DNA of 64,000 nucleotides from contig NZ_ML769319.1 in NCBI RefSeq assembly GCF_009720365.1, positions 87,752 through 151,751 of the forward strand, in the 5' to 3' direction. A program made the position numbers and the translations under genes. This DNA comes from Catellatospora paridis (GTDB lineage: Bacteria; Actinomycetota; Actinomycetes; Mycobacteriales; Micromonosporaceae). The notes beneath the pieces were generated by a model. It saw nothing but the letters and a program-made list of their open reading frames with translations. It was not told the origin of the DNA and did not search any database. This document shows positions 1-8,476 of this stretch, piece by piece. Each line of letters starts with the position of its first letter. Within the stretch, counting starts at the first letter, position 1.

Positions 1-138
1 GACGCCCGACGCCCGACGCCCGACGCCCGACGCCCGACGCCCGACGCCCGACGCCCGACGCCCGACGCCCGACGCCCGACGCCCGACGCCCGACGCCCGA
101 CGCCCGACGCCCGACGCCCGACGCCCGACGCCCGACGC
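1..138. repeat. Tandem heptamer array (GACGCCC)n
   Basis: Nineteen perfect head-to-tail copies of GACGCCC occupy bases 1-133, followed by a partial copy (GACGC). The array touches the window edge, so its true length is unknown. On the minus strand it reads as GGG every seven bases with four-base spacers, which is the classical G-quadruplex pattern G3N4. All three frames read through without a stop (three heptamers give a seven-residue repeat), but no gene can be tied to it. It could be a real origin-proximal satellite or a contig-end artefact. Confidence 0.97.
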
Positions 139-1060
139 GTCGTGTCTGGCACAGGGTTGATCTGTAAAGCGGGTCTGGTGTTGTGCGACTCCGCGCTCGT
201 CGACTCTCGACGACACCAGCCCTCTAACGCGGCTCCGGCCGGGCAGGGCCACAGGGTGGCGTCAGTGCCGGGGCGAGGTCCAGCGGACAGTGCGTTGGCG
301 AGGCCGCCCGGCGCAGCGGAGCCGCTGGGCTCCCCCAGGTTCGCGGTAGACCGGCCAGTCCACGCGGAGCGCATGGAGTAACAGCGGCCCGGTACCACAC
401 CTTCAGGCAGCGGCCCACTGCGTTCCCGACGACGACCCCGCTCATGCCGATGCCACTGTGTGAACCTGCGTGCGGATGTTGCCGCCTGACGACAAGTGGC
501 ACGCTCGCCGCCGGCACCAGGCGAGCATGTAGGCACGCCGGGCTGTGTGAGGCTCAGCCGGCCGTCACGACCAGAGCACTACCGGAGGCGTCACCACCAC
601 AGCAGCCGTTCACTTCCTATCCGGCTGTCCGGCTGTCCGGCCTTTGCCGGACCGTTCCAGCCGTTGGAGCGGACCCAGATGACTTGACCGCTACCGGATC
701 CCGGCACAGGTGGGCCAGTGTCGGTGACCGGAGGCGCCCGCCTCTTCCTGACGCCGACCCCGGCGTCGGGCGCAGTTGCCGAGTCGGACGGCACGGCGCC
801 GCCGGTGCCGTGTTCCAGGGTGGCGCGGGCACGGTCGTCGTAGCAGGGCAACAGGCCCGGACACTCTCGCCGCGCTCAGCGCACCGGGGCCACTGCCGAA
901 ATCCGGCAACAAGCCACGACCACGATCTCCGGCGGGGCACGTCTCCACCCTCGCCGCCGTGTCCAACTGACAGGTGCCGGACGGGTGTATTCGCCACGGG
1001 CCGGGCCCGGTTCCGGGGACCTGGGCGGTGACGAGCGGGTGACGGGCGGCCGTACACAGG
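139..1060. other. Gene-free interval, no recognisable product
   Basis: Several overlapping open frames exist on both strands, as expected from high GC, but none gives a protein I recognise, none has a clear Shine-Dalgarno start, and no frame shows the strong third-position G/C bias seen in the neighbouring genes. A short direct repeat of CCGGCTGT (about 619-640) is visible. The interval may be spacer between the parAB side and the HIT-like gene, or a decayed gene. Confidence 0.6.
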
Positions 1061-1069
1061 TCCACGAAG

Positions 1070-1365
1070 TTATCCACAACCCGCATGCCCATGGTCAACG
1101 ATCTCCACCGGCCTGCCCAAGTGCGAGGAAGGTCACGTATCCGCTGTCCACAGCCCTGGACCGTCCGATTTCCACAGCCAGAAGCAAGTTATCCACAGGC
1201 CTTGTTTCACGTGAAACCACCGACACGAGCATGCCGAATCCATGTACTGCCAACGGGATCAGCACGTGAACAGATGTGACACCGGTCTGCGTGATGCCCG
1301 AGTAACCGGGGTCACCATGCCACATTCCACAGGCACGCCCCCGCCTATCCACAAAGTTATCCACA
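1070..1365 (+). promoter_or_regulatory. DnaA-box-like cluster
   Basis: Three perfect TTATCCACA nonamers lie on the plus strand at 1070-1078, 1189-1197 and 1357-1365, and CTATCCACA at 1345-1353 differs at one base. Weaker relatives are CTGTCCACA (1144-1152) and ATTTCCACA (1168-1176). TTATCCACA matches the strong bacterial DnaA-box consensus, whereas Streptomyces-type boxes are often TTGTCCACA. The cluster is interleaved with two parS sites. It could be part of an extended origin region or a DnaA-titration site; oriC itself is normally between dnaA and dnaN, which are not in this window. Confidence 0.65.
1203..1218. promoter_or_regulatory. parS: parS centromere site 1
   Basis: The 16-mer TGTTTCACGTGAAACC differs at only the last base from the universal parS consensus TGTTTCACGTGAAACA, the ParB binding and nucleation site for chromosome segregation. 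Position close to the expected parAB locus and within an intergenic region agrees with the origin-proximal parS clustering of actinobacteria. Confidence 0.93.
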
Positions 1366-1382
1366 GGCACCCTGTGGGCTGT

Positions 1383-1398
1383 GGTTTCACGTGAAACC
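1383..1398. promoter_or_regulatory. parS: parS centromere site 2
   Basis: GGTTTCACGTGAAACC is a perfect 16-bp palindrome containing the invariant TTTCACGTGAAA core of parS. It lies 180 bp centre-to-centre from the first site, just upstream of the HIT-like gene promoter. Confidence 0.92.
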
Positions 1399-1424
1399 GA
1401 CCGGGGGGAATCCACAGCCGGGGG

Positions 1425-1453
1425 GAGACAGGACCGCCTGGCTGGGCTAGATT
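1425..1453 (+). promoter_or_regulatory. Putative housekeeping promoter for a leaderless transcript
   Basis: GAGACA (1425-1430) resembles the -35 box and TAGATT (1448-1453) the -10 box, with a 17-base spacer. The -10 box ends six bases before the GTG start at 1460, so transcription would start at or next to the start codon and no Shine-Dalgarno is present. Leaderless mRNAs are common in actinobacteria. Confidence 0.5.
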
Positions 1454-1459
1454 CTGCAG

Positions 1460-2065
1460 GTGGCCGATACCCCCATGCCCCTTCCCGGCTTCACTGCGTG
1501 GCCCTCGTTCCCATTCGAGGGCGACTTGAAGATCAAGCACCTTGACCCGCCGGTGGACACCGAGCCTGCCCGCAAGGGTGAGGACTCGGCTGACTGCACG
1601 GCTTGCACCGCACCCGACGACGCCTACATCTGGGTGAACGAGCGCTGGCGCGTGCGCACCATGGACCGGCCCACGGGCCTGCCGATGGTGCTCATGCTGG
1701 AGCCTCGGACCCACCTCGACCTGGGTGACCTGCCGAACCTTCTGGCCGCCGAACTCGGCGTGATGACGGTGCGGCTCGAGCGGGCCATCCGCTCGCTGGA
1801 CAACGTGGCACGGGTCCACGTCTACCGGTGGGGCGACGGGGCTGCGCACCTCCATGTGTGGTTCATGGCTCGCCCGGTCGGGCAACTACAGCTGCGCGGC
1901 ACGTTCCTGCCGCTGTGGGACGACATCCTGCCACCGATCGCCGAGGACCAGTGGCGAGAGAGTCTGGCCCACGTCGCGGCGTGGCTCGCGGAGTTCGGCG
2001 GCACGCCGCTGGCGCAGCCGCCACGGATCGACTGGCAGGCGCCGGCGAAGTTGACCGACTCCTGA
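1460..2065 (+). CDS. HIT-like (histidine-triad fold) protein of unknown function
   Basis: 201 residues from a GTG start. A CTAC pair of cysteines near residue 48, a beta-rich core, a helix and then RWGDGAAHLHVWF at about residues 123-135 follow the layout of HIT-superfamily proteins (nucleotide hydrolases/transferases, GalT relatives). The triad is degenerate: HLHVW has two of the three histidines, the third position being Trp, so hydrolytic activity is doubtful. It stands alone on the plus strand between the parS cluster and a convergent D-Ala ligase operon and ends before a strong terminator. The HIT assignment is from motif pattern only. Confidence 0.7.
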   Translation: MADTPMPLPGFTAWPSFPFEGDLKIKHLDPPVDTEPARKGEDSADCTACTAPDDAYIWVNERWRVRTMDRPTGLPMVLMLEPRTHLDLGDLPNLLAAELGVMTVRLERAIRSLDNVARVHVYRWGDGAAHLHVWFMARPVGQLQLRGTFLPLWDDILPPIAEDQWRESLAHVAAWLAEFGGTPLAQPPRIDWQAPAKLTDS

Positions 2066-2169
2066 CGCTCTCCACGGCGACAGGCCTCACCGAACGGCAC
2101 TGCCGGAGGTTCGCCACGGCCGGGTGCGTCGGGCCTGACGAGGACTGGCACCAGAAGACAGCGACATAA

Positions 2170-2209
2170 AGCGAAGCGCCCGGGTTCATGGGAACCCGGG
2201 CGCTTCGCT
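2170..2209. terminator. Bidirectional terminator, 18-bp stem
   Basis: A perfect 18-bp inverted repeat (left arm AGCGAAGCGCCCGGGTTC, 2170-2187; right arm 2192-2209) with a four-base loop sits between the convergent HIT-like gene and the D-Ala ligase gene. The very strong stem should stop transcription from both sides; there is no clear T-tract, as usual for high-GC actinobacteria. Confidence 0.85.
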
Positions 2210-2227
2210 GTGGAGGGGTGGGGCCGA

Positions 2228-3205
2228 TCAGCCGCGCTCGGCCGCCTGCATCACCAGGCGGGCGATCACATCGCCCAGGTCGAGCCCGCCGGCCTGGACC
2301 GCCATCGGGAGGAGGGATGTCTCGGTCATACCCGGGGAAACGTTGACCTCGAGGACCGTGCACTCCCCCGACGGCGCCACGATCAGGTCGACCCGGGACA
2401 TGTCGCGCAGGCCCAGCGCCTGGTGTGCGGCCAGCGCCGTCTTGACCACCTCGGCGCTCGTCTCCGCCGACAAACGGGCGGGGGTGTGCCAGGTGGTCAG
2501 GCCGGCGGTGTATCGGGCCGCGTAGTCGTACACCCCGTTGCTGGGCACGATCTCGACGGGCGGGAGCGTGAACGGTCCCTCGCCGAGGTCGAGCACCGAG
2601 ACCGCTACATCGACTCCCTCGACATAGCGTTCCACCAGGGCGGTCTGGTCGTACGCGAAGCACCCGACCATCGCGGCCGGCAGCGCGGAGGCGTCGCGGA
2701 CCACCGCGGCGCCCAGGCCTGAGCCGCCCTGGGCGGGCTTGACCATCAGCGGCAGGCCGAGCCGGTCGACGATGCGCTCCAGCACGGCGACGGCGCCGAG
2801 TTCGGAGAACCGGTCGTGCGGCAGGGCGACCCACTCGGGGGTGGGGATGCCGCACTCGACGAGCACGGCCTTCGCGGAGGGCTTGTCCCAGGCGAGCCGG
2901 GCCGAGCGCGCGTCGGGGCCGACGTAGGGCACGCCGCACAGGTCCAGCACGCCGCGCAGTGAGCCGTCCTCGCCGGTGGAGCCGTGCAGGGCGATGAACA
3001 CCGCGTCCGGCGGGTCGGACTTCAGCGCGGGCAGCAGTGCCACGTCGGCGTCGAGCATCTCCGCCTCGACGCCGACGGCACGCAGGGCGTCCAGCACCCG
3101 GCGGCCCGAACGGAGCGAGACGTCACGTTCGTAGGACAGGCCGCCCGCCAGCACCAGGCAGCGGAGATCGGCTCGGACGACAGGCGCGGTGGACGGTGCG
3201 GTCAC
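2228..3205 (-). CDS. D-alanine--D-alanine ligase family ATP-grasp enzyme
   Basis: 325 residues. It carries the D-Ala-D-Ala ligase signatures: GGLSYERDVSLRSG near residue 21 (canonical GGxSxEHEVSL), HGSTGEDG near 74, the ATP-grasp strand VKPAQGGSGLG near 156 and EVNVSPGMTETSLLP near 289. Family members join two D-alanines with ATP for peptidoglycan. HE is replaced by RD in the first motif and GSS by GSG in the glycine loop, so this may be the second, divergent paralogue rather than the main wall enzyme. It starts seven bases after the aminotransferase gene ends, so the two are co-transcribed. Confidence 0.85.
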   Translation of the reverse strand: MTAPSTAPVVRADLRCLVLAGGLSYERDVSLRSGRRVLDALRAVGVEAEMLDADVALLPALKSDPPDAVFIALHGSTGEDGSLRGVLDLCGVPYVGPDARSARLAWDKPSAKAVLVECGIPTPEWVALPHDRFSELGAVAVLERIVDRLGLPLMVKPAQGGSGLGAAVVRDASALPAAMVGCFAYDQTALVERYVEGVDVAVSVLDLGEGPFTLPPVEIVPSNGVYDYAARYTAGLTTWHTPARLSAETSAEVVKTALAAHQALGLRDMSRVDLIVAPSGECTVLEVNVSPGMTETSLLPMAVQAGGLDLGDVIARLVMQAAERG

Positions 3206-3212
3206 CCTCGAA

Positions 3213-4538
3213 TCATGCCAAGTCGGGACCGGGCGCGTGCGCGCCGGGCCTCGGCAGGTCGGTGACCGCGTCCAACGGGCCCGTGTCGCCGAAGACGGCG
3301 CGCGTGGCCAACTCCTGCTCGACCACGCCGGCCAGGCGTCGTACGCCCTCCCGGATGCGCTCCGGCGGCGGGAACGAGAAGTTCAGCCGCAGGTGCTGCT
3401 GCCCGGTGCCGTCGGCGTAGAAGCCGGTGCCGGGCACGTAGGCGACGCGCGCGGCGATGGCGCGGGGCACCATGGCCTTGGAGTTGAGGCCGGCGGGCAG
3501 GGTCGCCCAGACGAACAGGCCGCCCGCGGGGCGGGTCCAGGTGGTGCCCTCGGGCATCAGGTCGGACAGCGCGGTCAGCAGCGTGTCGCGGCGCTCCGCG
3601 TAGATCTGCTGGTACGTCTTGAGCTGCTGACGCCAGGGCATGGTGGACAGGTAGGTGCTCACCACGGACTGGGCGAAGTTGCTCGGGCACAGGATGTTCG
3701 CCTCGGTGGCGATCACCAGCTTGTCGCGTACCGCGTGGGGGGCGAGGATCCAGCCCACCCGCAGGCCCGGCGCGAACGTCTTGGAGAACGTGCTGAGGTA
3801 GAAGACGCCGTCGCGGCGGCGGGCCCGCAGCGGCCGCGGCGCCTCGCCCTCGAAGCCGAGCCGGCCATACGGGTCGTCCTCGATGACCAGCAGCCCGGCC
3901 CGCTCGCAGATGTCGAGGACCTGCTCGCGGCGCTCCTCGGACAGGGTGACGCCGGCGGGGTTCTGGTAGGTCGGGATGGTGTAGAGGAACTTTACGCGGC
4001 GGCCGAGCCGGCGCTGCTCCTCGATGGCCGCCTCCAGCGCGGCCGGGATGAGGCCGTCGTGGTCCATCGGCACGTGCACGACCTGTGCCTGCGCCGCCTG
4101 GAAGACGCCGAGCGCGCCGACGTAGGTGGGGCCCTCGGCGAGCACGACGTCGCCGGGGTCGAGGAAGAGCCGGGCGATCAGGTCCAGTGCCTGCTGGCCG
4201 CCGATGGTGACGACGACGTCGTCGGGCGAGGCGCCCACCGAGGCGTCGATGCCGACGTCGGCCATCATCGCGCAGATCTGCTCGCGCAGTTCGGGCATGC
4301 CCTGGCCGAGTCCGTACTGCAGGGCGCTGGTGCCCTGCTTGGCGACCAGGTCGCCGATGACCTCGCCGACCGCGTCCAGCGGCAGGGCGGCGATGTACGG
4401 CATACCTCCGGCGAGTGACACGACCTCGGGGCGGTTGGCCACGGCAAAGAGAGCTCGAATCTCCGAGGCGGTCATCCCGATCATGCGCTGCGCATACCGA
4501 TCGGTGTAGTCGTCGAGCGTGGTGCCCGTCTCCGACAC
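3213..4538 (-). CDS. PLP-dependent aminotransferase, class I/II (MocR-like/2-aminoadipate type)
   Basis: 441 residues from a GTG at 4538, chosen because GGGAGGG lies a few bases upstream; the frame stays open to an ATG at 4646. Fold-type I features: VSLAGGMP near the N-terminus, YGLGQGMPELRE substrate/PLP region, TIGGQQALDL, the PTYQNPAG motif, EDDPYG, and STFSKTFAPGLRVGW containing the Schiff-base lysine. This pattern is typical of the 2-aminoadipate/alanine-type aminotransferase branch. It is first in an operon with the D-Ala ligase gene, suggesting a link to D-Ala/L-Ala supply, though the true substrate is not deducible. Confidence 0.9.
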   Translation of the reverse strand: MSETGTTLDDYTDRYAQRMIGMTASEIRALFAVANRPEVVSLAGGMPYIAALPLDAVGEVIGDLVAKQGTSALQYGLGQGMPELREQICAMMADVGIDASVGASPDDVVVTIGGQQALDLIARLFLDPGDVVLAEGPTYVGALGVFQAAQAQVVHVPMDHDGLIPAALEAAIEEQRRLGRRVKFLYTIPTYQNPAGVTLSEERREQVLDICERAGLLVIEDDPYGRLGFEGEAPRPLRARRRDGVFYLSTFSKTFAPGLRVGWILAPHAVRDKLVIATEANILCPSNFAQSVVSTYLSTMPWRQQLKTYQQIYAERRDTLLTALSDLMPEGTTWTRPAGGLFVWATLPAGLNSKAMVPRAIAARVAYVPGTGFYADGTGQQHLRLNFSFPPPERIREGVRRLAGVVEQELATRAVFGDTGPLDAVTDLPRPGAHAPGPDLA

Positions 4539-4738
4539 GGTCCCTCCCCGGCCAGACAAACAGTTGGTCATCGAATCGTACGCTGGGTCATGTGGGTCTT
4601 GAACCGACATTCGGTCGAATCCATCCAACGGGATAGGGTGCAGCAAGGCCTTAATCGGGCGTAAAGTCAGTTGGTTGGCTCGGTGACGGGCCGAATTCGG
4701 CGATCGCGGCTGCGCCGCGTAAGGGCACGGAGCTGCTC

Positions 4739-5407
4739 ATGTCACGCAGAGTGGTGAATCTGACGCTGGACACCCTGGAGGATCTGCCCAAGGGCTGTCG
4801 TAACTGCGTGTTCTGGGAGCTTGATCCGGTTTCCGCCGAGCGTGCCTGCGCCGCGGGCGACCCGGGTCTGGAAAAGGAGGCGTGGGTCTCGCAGACCCTG
4901 CTGGAGTGGGGATCCTGCGGCAAGATCGCGTATGTCGACGGCATGCCCGCCGCCTTCGTGCTCTACGCCCCGCCGATGTACGTCCCGCGGGGCAACGCCT
5001 TCCCCACCTCTCCGGTCTCCCCCGACGCGGTGCAGCTGATGACGGCGCACGTGGTCGCCGCGTTCGCGGGCGGCGGGCTCGGCCGCGTGCTGATCCAGTC
5101 CGTGGCGCGCGACCTGACCAAGCGCGGCGTCCGGGCCATCGAGGCGTTCGGCGACGCGAAGTTCGGCGACCACGCCGAGGAGGATGCGAAGCAGTTCAGC
5201 TGCCTCGCGCCGGCCGACTTCTTCCTCGCCGTCGGGTTCAAGACGGTGCGCCCGCATCCCCGCTTCCCCAGGCTGCGCATGGAACTGCGCACCGCGCTGT
5301 CGTGGAAGTCCGACGTGGAGTACGCGCTGGAGAAGTTGCTCGGCTCGATGAGCCCGGAGTTGCTGCGCCCGGGCGTGCGGCCGGCGGTGCGCAGCACCAC
5401 CAACTGA
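4739..5407 (+). CDS. GNAT-family N-acetyltransferase (Rv3916c-like)
   Basis: 222 residues, ATG preceded by GGAG six bases upstream. The acetyl-CoA binding region GGGLGRVLIQSV (about residues 116-127) and the following helix fit the GNAT fold; an N-terminal Cys-containing stretch (PKGCRNCVFWEL) is typical of the actinobacterial group found beside parB and cwlM, such as M. tuberculosis Rv3916c. The acceptor substrate is unknown. It is transcribed divergently from the aminotransferase operon and convergently with the DUF2786 gene, seven bases apart. Confidence 0.82.
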   Translation: MSRRVVNLTLDTLEDLPKGCRNCVFWELDPVSAERACAAGDPGLEKEAWVSQTLLEWGSCGKIAYVDGMPAAFVLYAPPMYVPRGNAFPTSPVSPDAVQLMTAHVVAAFAGGGLGRVLIQSVARDLTKRGVRAIEAFGDAKFGDHAEEDAKQFSCLAPADFFLAVGFKTVRPHPRFPRLRMELRTALSWKSDVEYALEKLLGSMSPELLRPGVRPAVRSTTN

Positions 5408-5414
5408 GGCGCTG

Positions 5415-6698
5415 CTATCGCTCGGTCGTCGCGGGCAGCGGGCTGCGGACCGCCAGTTCGGCGCGGTCCGCGGCGGCGCGGCCGGAGGCCCAGCCCGCGG
5501 CGTTGGCGACCCGCGAGGTCCGGCTGACGCGGTGTGGGAACAGGTCCTCGAACGCGGTGTCGACGGCCTCGGACCGGGCGGCCAGCACGGGTACCAGGTC
5601 GGTGCCCAGGGACGCTGCCGCGTCGACCTCCTCGCGGACCTCGGTGAGCCGTTCCCCGATGCGGTGGGCGTACGCGCTGAGGAACGCCTGCCGGAACGAG
5701 CGCACGTCGTTGCGGCCGTACCGGTCGGCACGCTGGTTCGCGGTGGTCATCGCGTGGATAGCCTGCACGAGCAGCGAGGTGTAGAGCATCTCGACGGCGT
5801 CGAGGTCGGGGCCGAAGCCGACGATGGTGCTCAGGCCGAGGTCCTTGAAGTTCAGTGCACGGCAGCGGTTGGCCTCGGCCACCACCTGGAGCAGCATCGC
5901 CTTCGGCCCCTCGTAGGGGTTGGCGATGACGATGCGGCGGCTCTCGGGCCCGTCGCTGATTCCGGCGGCGGCGTCGACCAGCGCGTGGTCGATGCTGTGC
6001 CGGGCCATCAGCTGCTGGGCCTTGGCGGTGAACGCTTCGGCTTCCTCCGGGAAGTCAGTCGACTCCGCTTTGGCGAGCAACGCCCTGATCCGGTCGAGCA
6101 TCCGCTTGTCTGCGTACTCTGTCGCATCGGACGTGGCCCGGCGCGGTCGGACCGGCGACCCCGGCGCGTGCCCGGCGTGCTCCAGTGGTGGCAGCTCCTG
6201 GTAGAGCCAGCGCATCAGCTCGAACGCACCGCCGAGCACCTTGAGCCGGTCCAGCGAGTGCCTGGCGCCGAACTGGGCCAGCTGGCCGGCGTCGCCGTGC
6301 CACCACACGGTCGCGTCGATCGCCGCCAACTCGGCCGCCCAGCGACGGTCGACGGTCGCCGGGTCGTGGGCCCGCATCCGGCTCGCCGTCACGTCGGCGA
6401 GCAGCTGCGCCATCCAGTTGCCGGCGGACTTCGGGGCTCCCGCCCGCACGGCGAAGCGGCGCAGCGTGTGGTCCAGCTCGACGGGCCGCCAGTTGCTGTT
6501 CCAGGCGTGCTGCACCGCCTGTTCGAGCGCGTCCGACACGGCGGCGTCGACGGCCTGCGGGTCGAGGGTGCTGGCGTACACCTGGTCGCAGACGACGCGG
6601 TAGCGCCGGTGGTCGCGTTGCAGGATCGCGGCGGCGATCTCGACCAGCATCCGGTCGGCGTAGCGGCGCGCCTGTTCTGCGGTGGGGGTGGTCGGCAT
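5415..6698 (-). CDS. DUF2786 domain protein
   Basis: 427 residues, ATG two bases after the end of cwlM, so an operon partner. The central segment RMLDRIRALLAKAESTDFP and QQLMARHSID (about residues 205-245) is the DUF2786 signature seen in phage and actinobacterial proteins of unknown function. The N-terminal 200 residues are mostly helical and lack known motifs; the C-terminal part is Ala/Arg-rich. No catalytic residues are apparent. Translational proximity to cwlM suggests a connection with cell-wall control, but that is inference only. Confidence 0.8.
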   Translation of the reverse strand: MPTTPTAEQARRYADRMLVEIAAAILQRDHRRYRVVCDQVYASTLDPQAVDAAVSDALEQAVQHAWNSNWRPVELDHTLRRFAVRAGAPKSAGNWMAQLLADVTASRMRAHDPATVDRRWAAELAAIDATVWWHGDAGQLAQFGARHSLDRLKVLGGAFELMRWLYQELPPLEHAGHAPGSPVRPRRATSDATEYADKRMLDRIRALLAKAESTDFPEEAEAFTAKAQQLMARHSIDHALVDAAAGISDGPESRRIVIANPYEGPKAMLLQVVAEANRCRALNFKDLGLSTIVGFGPDLDAVEMLYTSLLVQAIHAMTTANQRADRYGRNDVRSFRQAFLSAYAHRIGERLTEVREEVDAAASLGTDLVPVLAARSEAVDTAFEDLFPHRVSRTSRVANAAGWASGRAAADRAELAVRSPLPATTER

Positions 6699-6700
6699 GG

Positions 6701-7855
6701 TCAGCTCGGCAGGGCGAGGCGCAGCGCGCTCACATCGATGGTGCCGGTCTTCACGTCGATCTCGACCGGGAAGTACATCCGCTGCACGGCGGCGACGATG
6801 GCCTCGACCACGCGCTCGCGGAACATCGGGTCGATCAGCTGCGCGCGGTCCTTCGGGGAGGTCAGGTAGCCGACGTCCACCCGTACCGCGGGCATGCGGG
6901 TGTAGCGCAGCAGCTCCCAGGTCTTGGCGTGGGTGTGGCAGTTGCGCAGGCCGGTGCGTGCCACGATCTCGCGCTGTACCAGGCCGGCCAGCCGCTCCCC
7001 CATCGTCGAGGTGACGCCGTTGGAGGTGCCGTAGTGGTAGGTGGCCACCCCGTCGGCCTGCGGGTTGTGGTGGCCGTCGATGTGCAGCGAGATCAGCAGG
7101 TCCGCGGCCAGGTCGTTGGCCAGTTGCGCACGGTCGAGATCGCTGGGCGCCTCGATCGGCAGCGGGCCGCGGGTCAGGTGCACCCGCATGCCGGCCGCGG
7201 CGAGCCGGCCCTCCAGCCGGGTGGCGAGGTCGTATGCCAGGTCGGACTCGGTCCAGCGCAGCGGGCCGTCGGGCACCACCACGCCCGGATCGGAGCCGCC
7301 GTGCCCCGGGTCGACGATGATCTGCCGTCCGACCAGGCTCGGCCCGGTCTGCCGGAAGGTGACCTCCTCGCGCAGCTTCAGCGGGGAGCCGCCGACCACC
7401 TTGCGCCCGAGCCGCCGCAGCATGTGCAGGGTCTGTGGGCCGCAGGTGCCGTCCGGGGTGAGGCCCATCTCGCGCTGGAAGGCCGACAGGCCCCGCGCGG
7501 TGCGCGGCCCGTAGACGCCGTCGGTGCGGCCTACGTCGTATCCCATCTCCAGCAGCCGCTCCTGCAATTGGCGCACGTCGTCGCCGCGCAGCGGCTCGGA
7601 GACGCTGAAGTAGAGCGTGCGGGCGCCCAGGGTCCACCGGGCCGCGTCCAGGGCGCGCCAGGTCTCGGCACCCACCTCGCCGTCCACGGACAGCCCACGG
7701 TCCTGCTGGAAGGCCCGCACGGCCCGTTCCACGGGCGGGTTGAAGTGGTCCGCCTCGGCCGGGTCGGCCGGGGCTTCCAACAGCCCCAGCGCGACCAGGA
7801 TCGACCGGATCTCGGTGACGGCCGGGCCGCGCTCACCGCGCTTGATGGCTCGCAC
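6701..7855 (-). CDS. cwlM: CwlM-type peptidoglycan regulator / amidase_3 protein
   Basis: 384 residues from GTG 7855, chosen because AGGAGGT lies five bases upstream; an in-frame GTG at 7888 is possible. Two N-terminal peptidoglycan-binding (PGB_1) repeats (about residues 12-70 and 90-150) precede an amidase_3 domain with VDPGHGG, TESDLAYDL and LLISLHIDGHHN, which carry the His-Glu-His zinc ligands. There is no signal peptide. In mycobacteria the orthologue CwlM (Rv3915) is cytoplasmic, phosphorylated by PknB and activates MurA; the same position next to trxA-trxB-sigM supports orthology. Whether this copy hydrolyses peptidoglycan cannot be told. Confidence 0.88.
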   Translation of the reverse strand: MRAIKRGERGPAVTEIRSILVALGLLEAPADPAEADHFNPPVERAVRAFQQDRGLSVDGEVGAETWRALDAARWTLGARTLYFSVSEPLRGDDVRQLQERLLEMGYDVGRTDGVYGPRTARGLSAFQREMGLTPDGTCGPQTLHMLRRLGRKVVGGSPLKLREEVTFRQTGPSLVGRQIIVDPGHGGSDPGVVVPDGPLRWTESDLAYDLATRLEGRLAAAGMRVHLTRGPLPIEAPSDLDRAQLANDLAADLLISLHIDGHHNPQADGVATYHYGTSNGVTSTMGERLAGLVQREIVARTGLRNCHTHAKTWELLRYTRMPAVRVDVGYLTSPKDRAQLIDPMFRERVVEAIVAAVQRMYFPVEIDVKTGTIDVSALRLALPS

Positions 7856-8006
7856 AGCGGACCTCCTGGTAAACCTCACAAATGCCACCGGAGCCTATCG
7901 CGCCGCGCGGGCCGGTAGGGACCTCGAACCTGTAGTCGTTCCGACGCGCCGTCCCGGTGTGTTCGACCGGACCACGACCATGTTCCACGGTCCGGCCGCC
8001 GACAAA

Positions 8007-8044
8007 CCCGTGGGGCCCCGAGCCGCAGCTCAGAGCCCCATGGG
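8007..8044 (-). terminator. Possible trxA-trxB terminator
   Basis: An imperfect stem CCCGTGGGGC (8007-8016) / GCCCCATGGG (8035-8044) lies just beyond the end of trxA on the minus strand. One G-T pair and a long loop make the call moderate. Confidence 0.45.
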
Positions 8045-8055
8045 GTGGCGCACGA

Positions 8056-8379
8056 TCAGAGCGCCGACTCGATGAGCCGGACGATGTCGCCCTTGGGCTT
8101 GGCGCCCGCGACCGACTGCACCGGCTGGCCGCCCTTGAACAGGGTCAGCGTCGGCACGGACATGACGCGGTAGGCCCGCGCGGTCTCCGGGTTGGCGTCG
8201 ATGTCCAGCTTGACGATGGTGACCTTCTCGCCCATCTCGGTGGCGATCTCCTCGAGCACCGGCGCGACCTTGCGGCACGGCCCGCACCATTCGGCCCAGA
8301 AGTCCACCAGCACCGGCTTGTCGGACTGCAGTACGTCACTGACGAACGTGGCGTCGGTGACCGCCTTCGCGGATCCCAT
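8056..8379 (-). CDS. trxA: Thioredoxin
   Basis: 107 residues, the normal thioredoxin length, from ATG 8379; the frame runs further upstream but that part has no thioredoxin homology. The redox centre WCGPC is at residues 31-35 and the cis-proline loop SVPTL follows at about residue 74. It reduces protein disulfides in the cytoplasm and is itself reduced by the TrxB encoded 97 bases upstream on the same strand, giving the usual actinobacterial trxB-trxA pair beside cwlM. Confidence 0.97.
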   Translation of the reverse strand: MGSAKAVTDATFVSDVLQSDKPVLVDFWAEWCGPCRKVAPVLEEIATEMGEKVTIVKLDIDANPETARAYRVMSVPTLTLFKGGQPVQSVAGAKPKGDIVRLIESAL

Positions 8380-8476
8380 TCGGGTATCTCCTATCTCAGA
8401 ATCGTTCAGTCTGTTGTCCGGTCGGCGGCTGGCGCCGCCGGACCGCGCCTGGCGGGCGATGCCGCCCGCCAGGCGC

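Noticed and set aside
1-138. CRISPR array
   Set aside because: Units are seven-base direct tandem repeats without spacers; not CRISPR.
444-1057. Open frames on both strands between the repeat and the parS cluster
   Set aside because: They overlap on opposite strands, have low-complexity Arg/Pro/Gly content, no recognisable motif and no plausible start signal; taken as GC-rich shadow frames.
1070-1365. oriC itself
   Set aside because: DnaA boxes are too few and dnaA/dnaN are not adjacent; called a DnaA-box cluster only.
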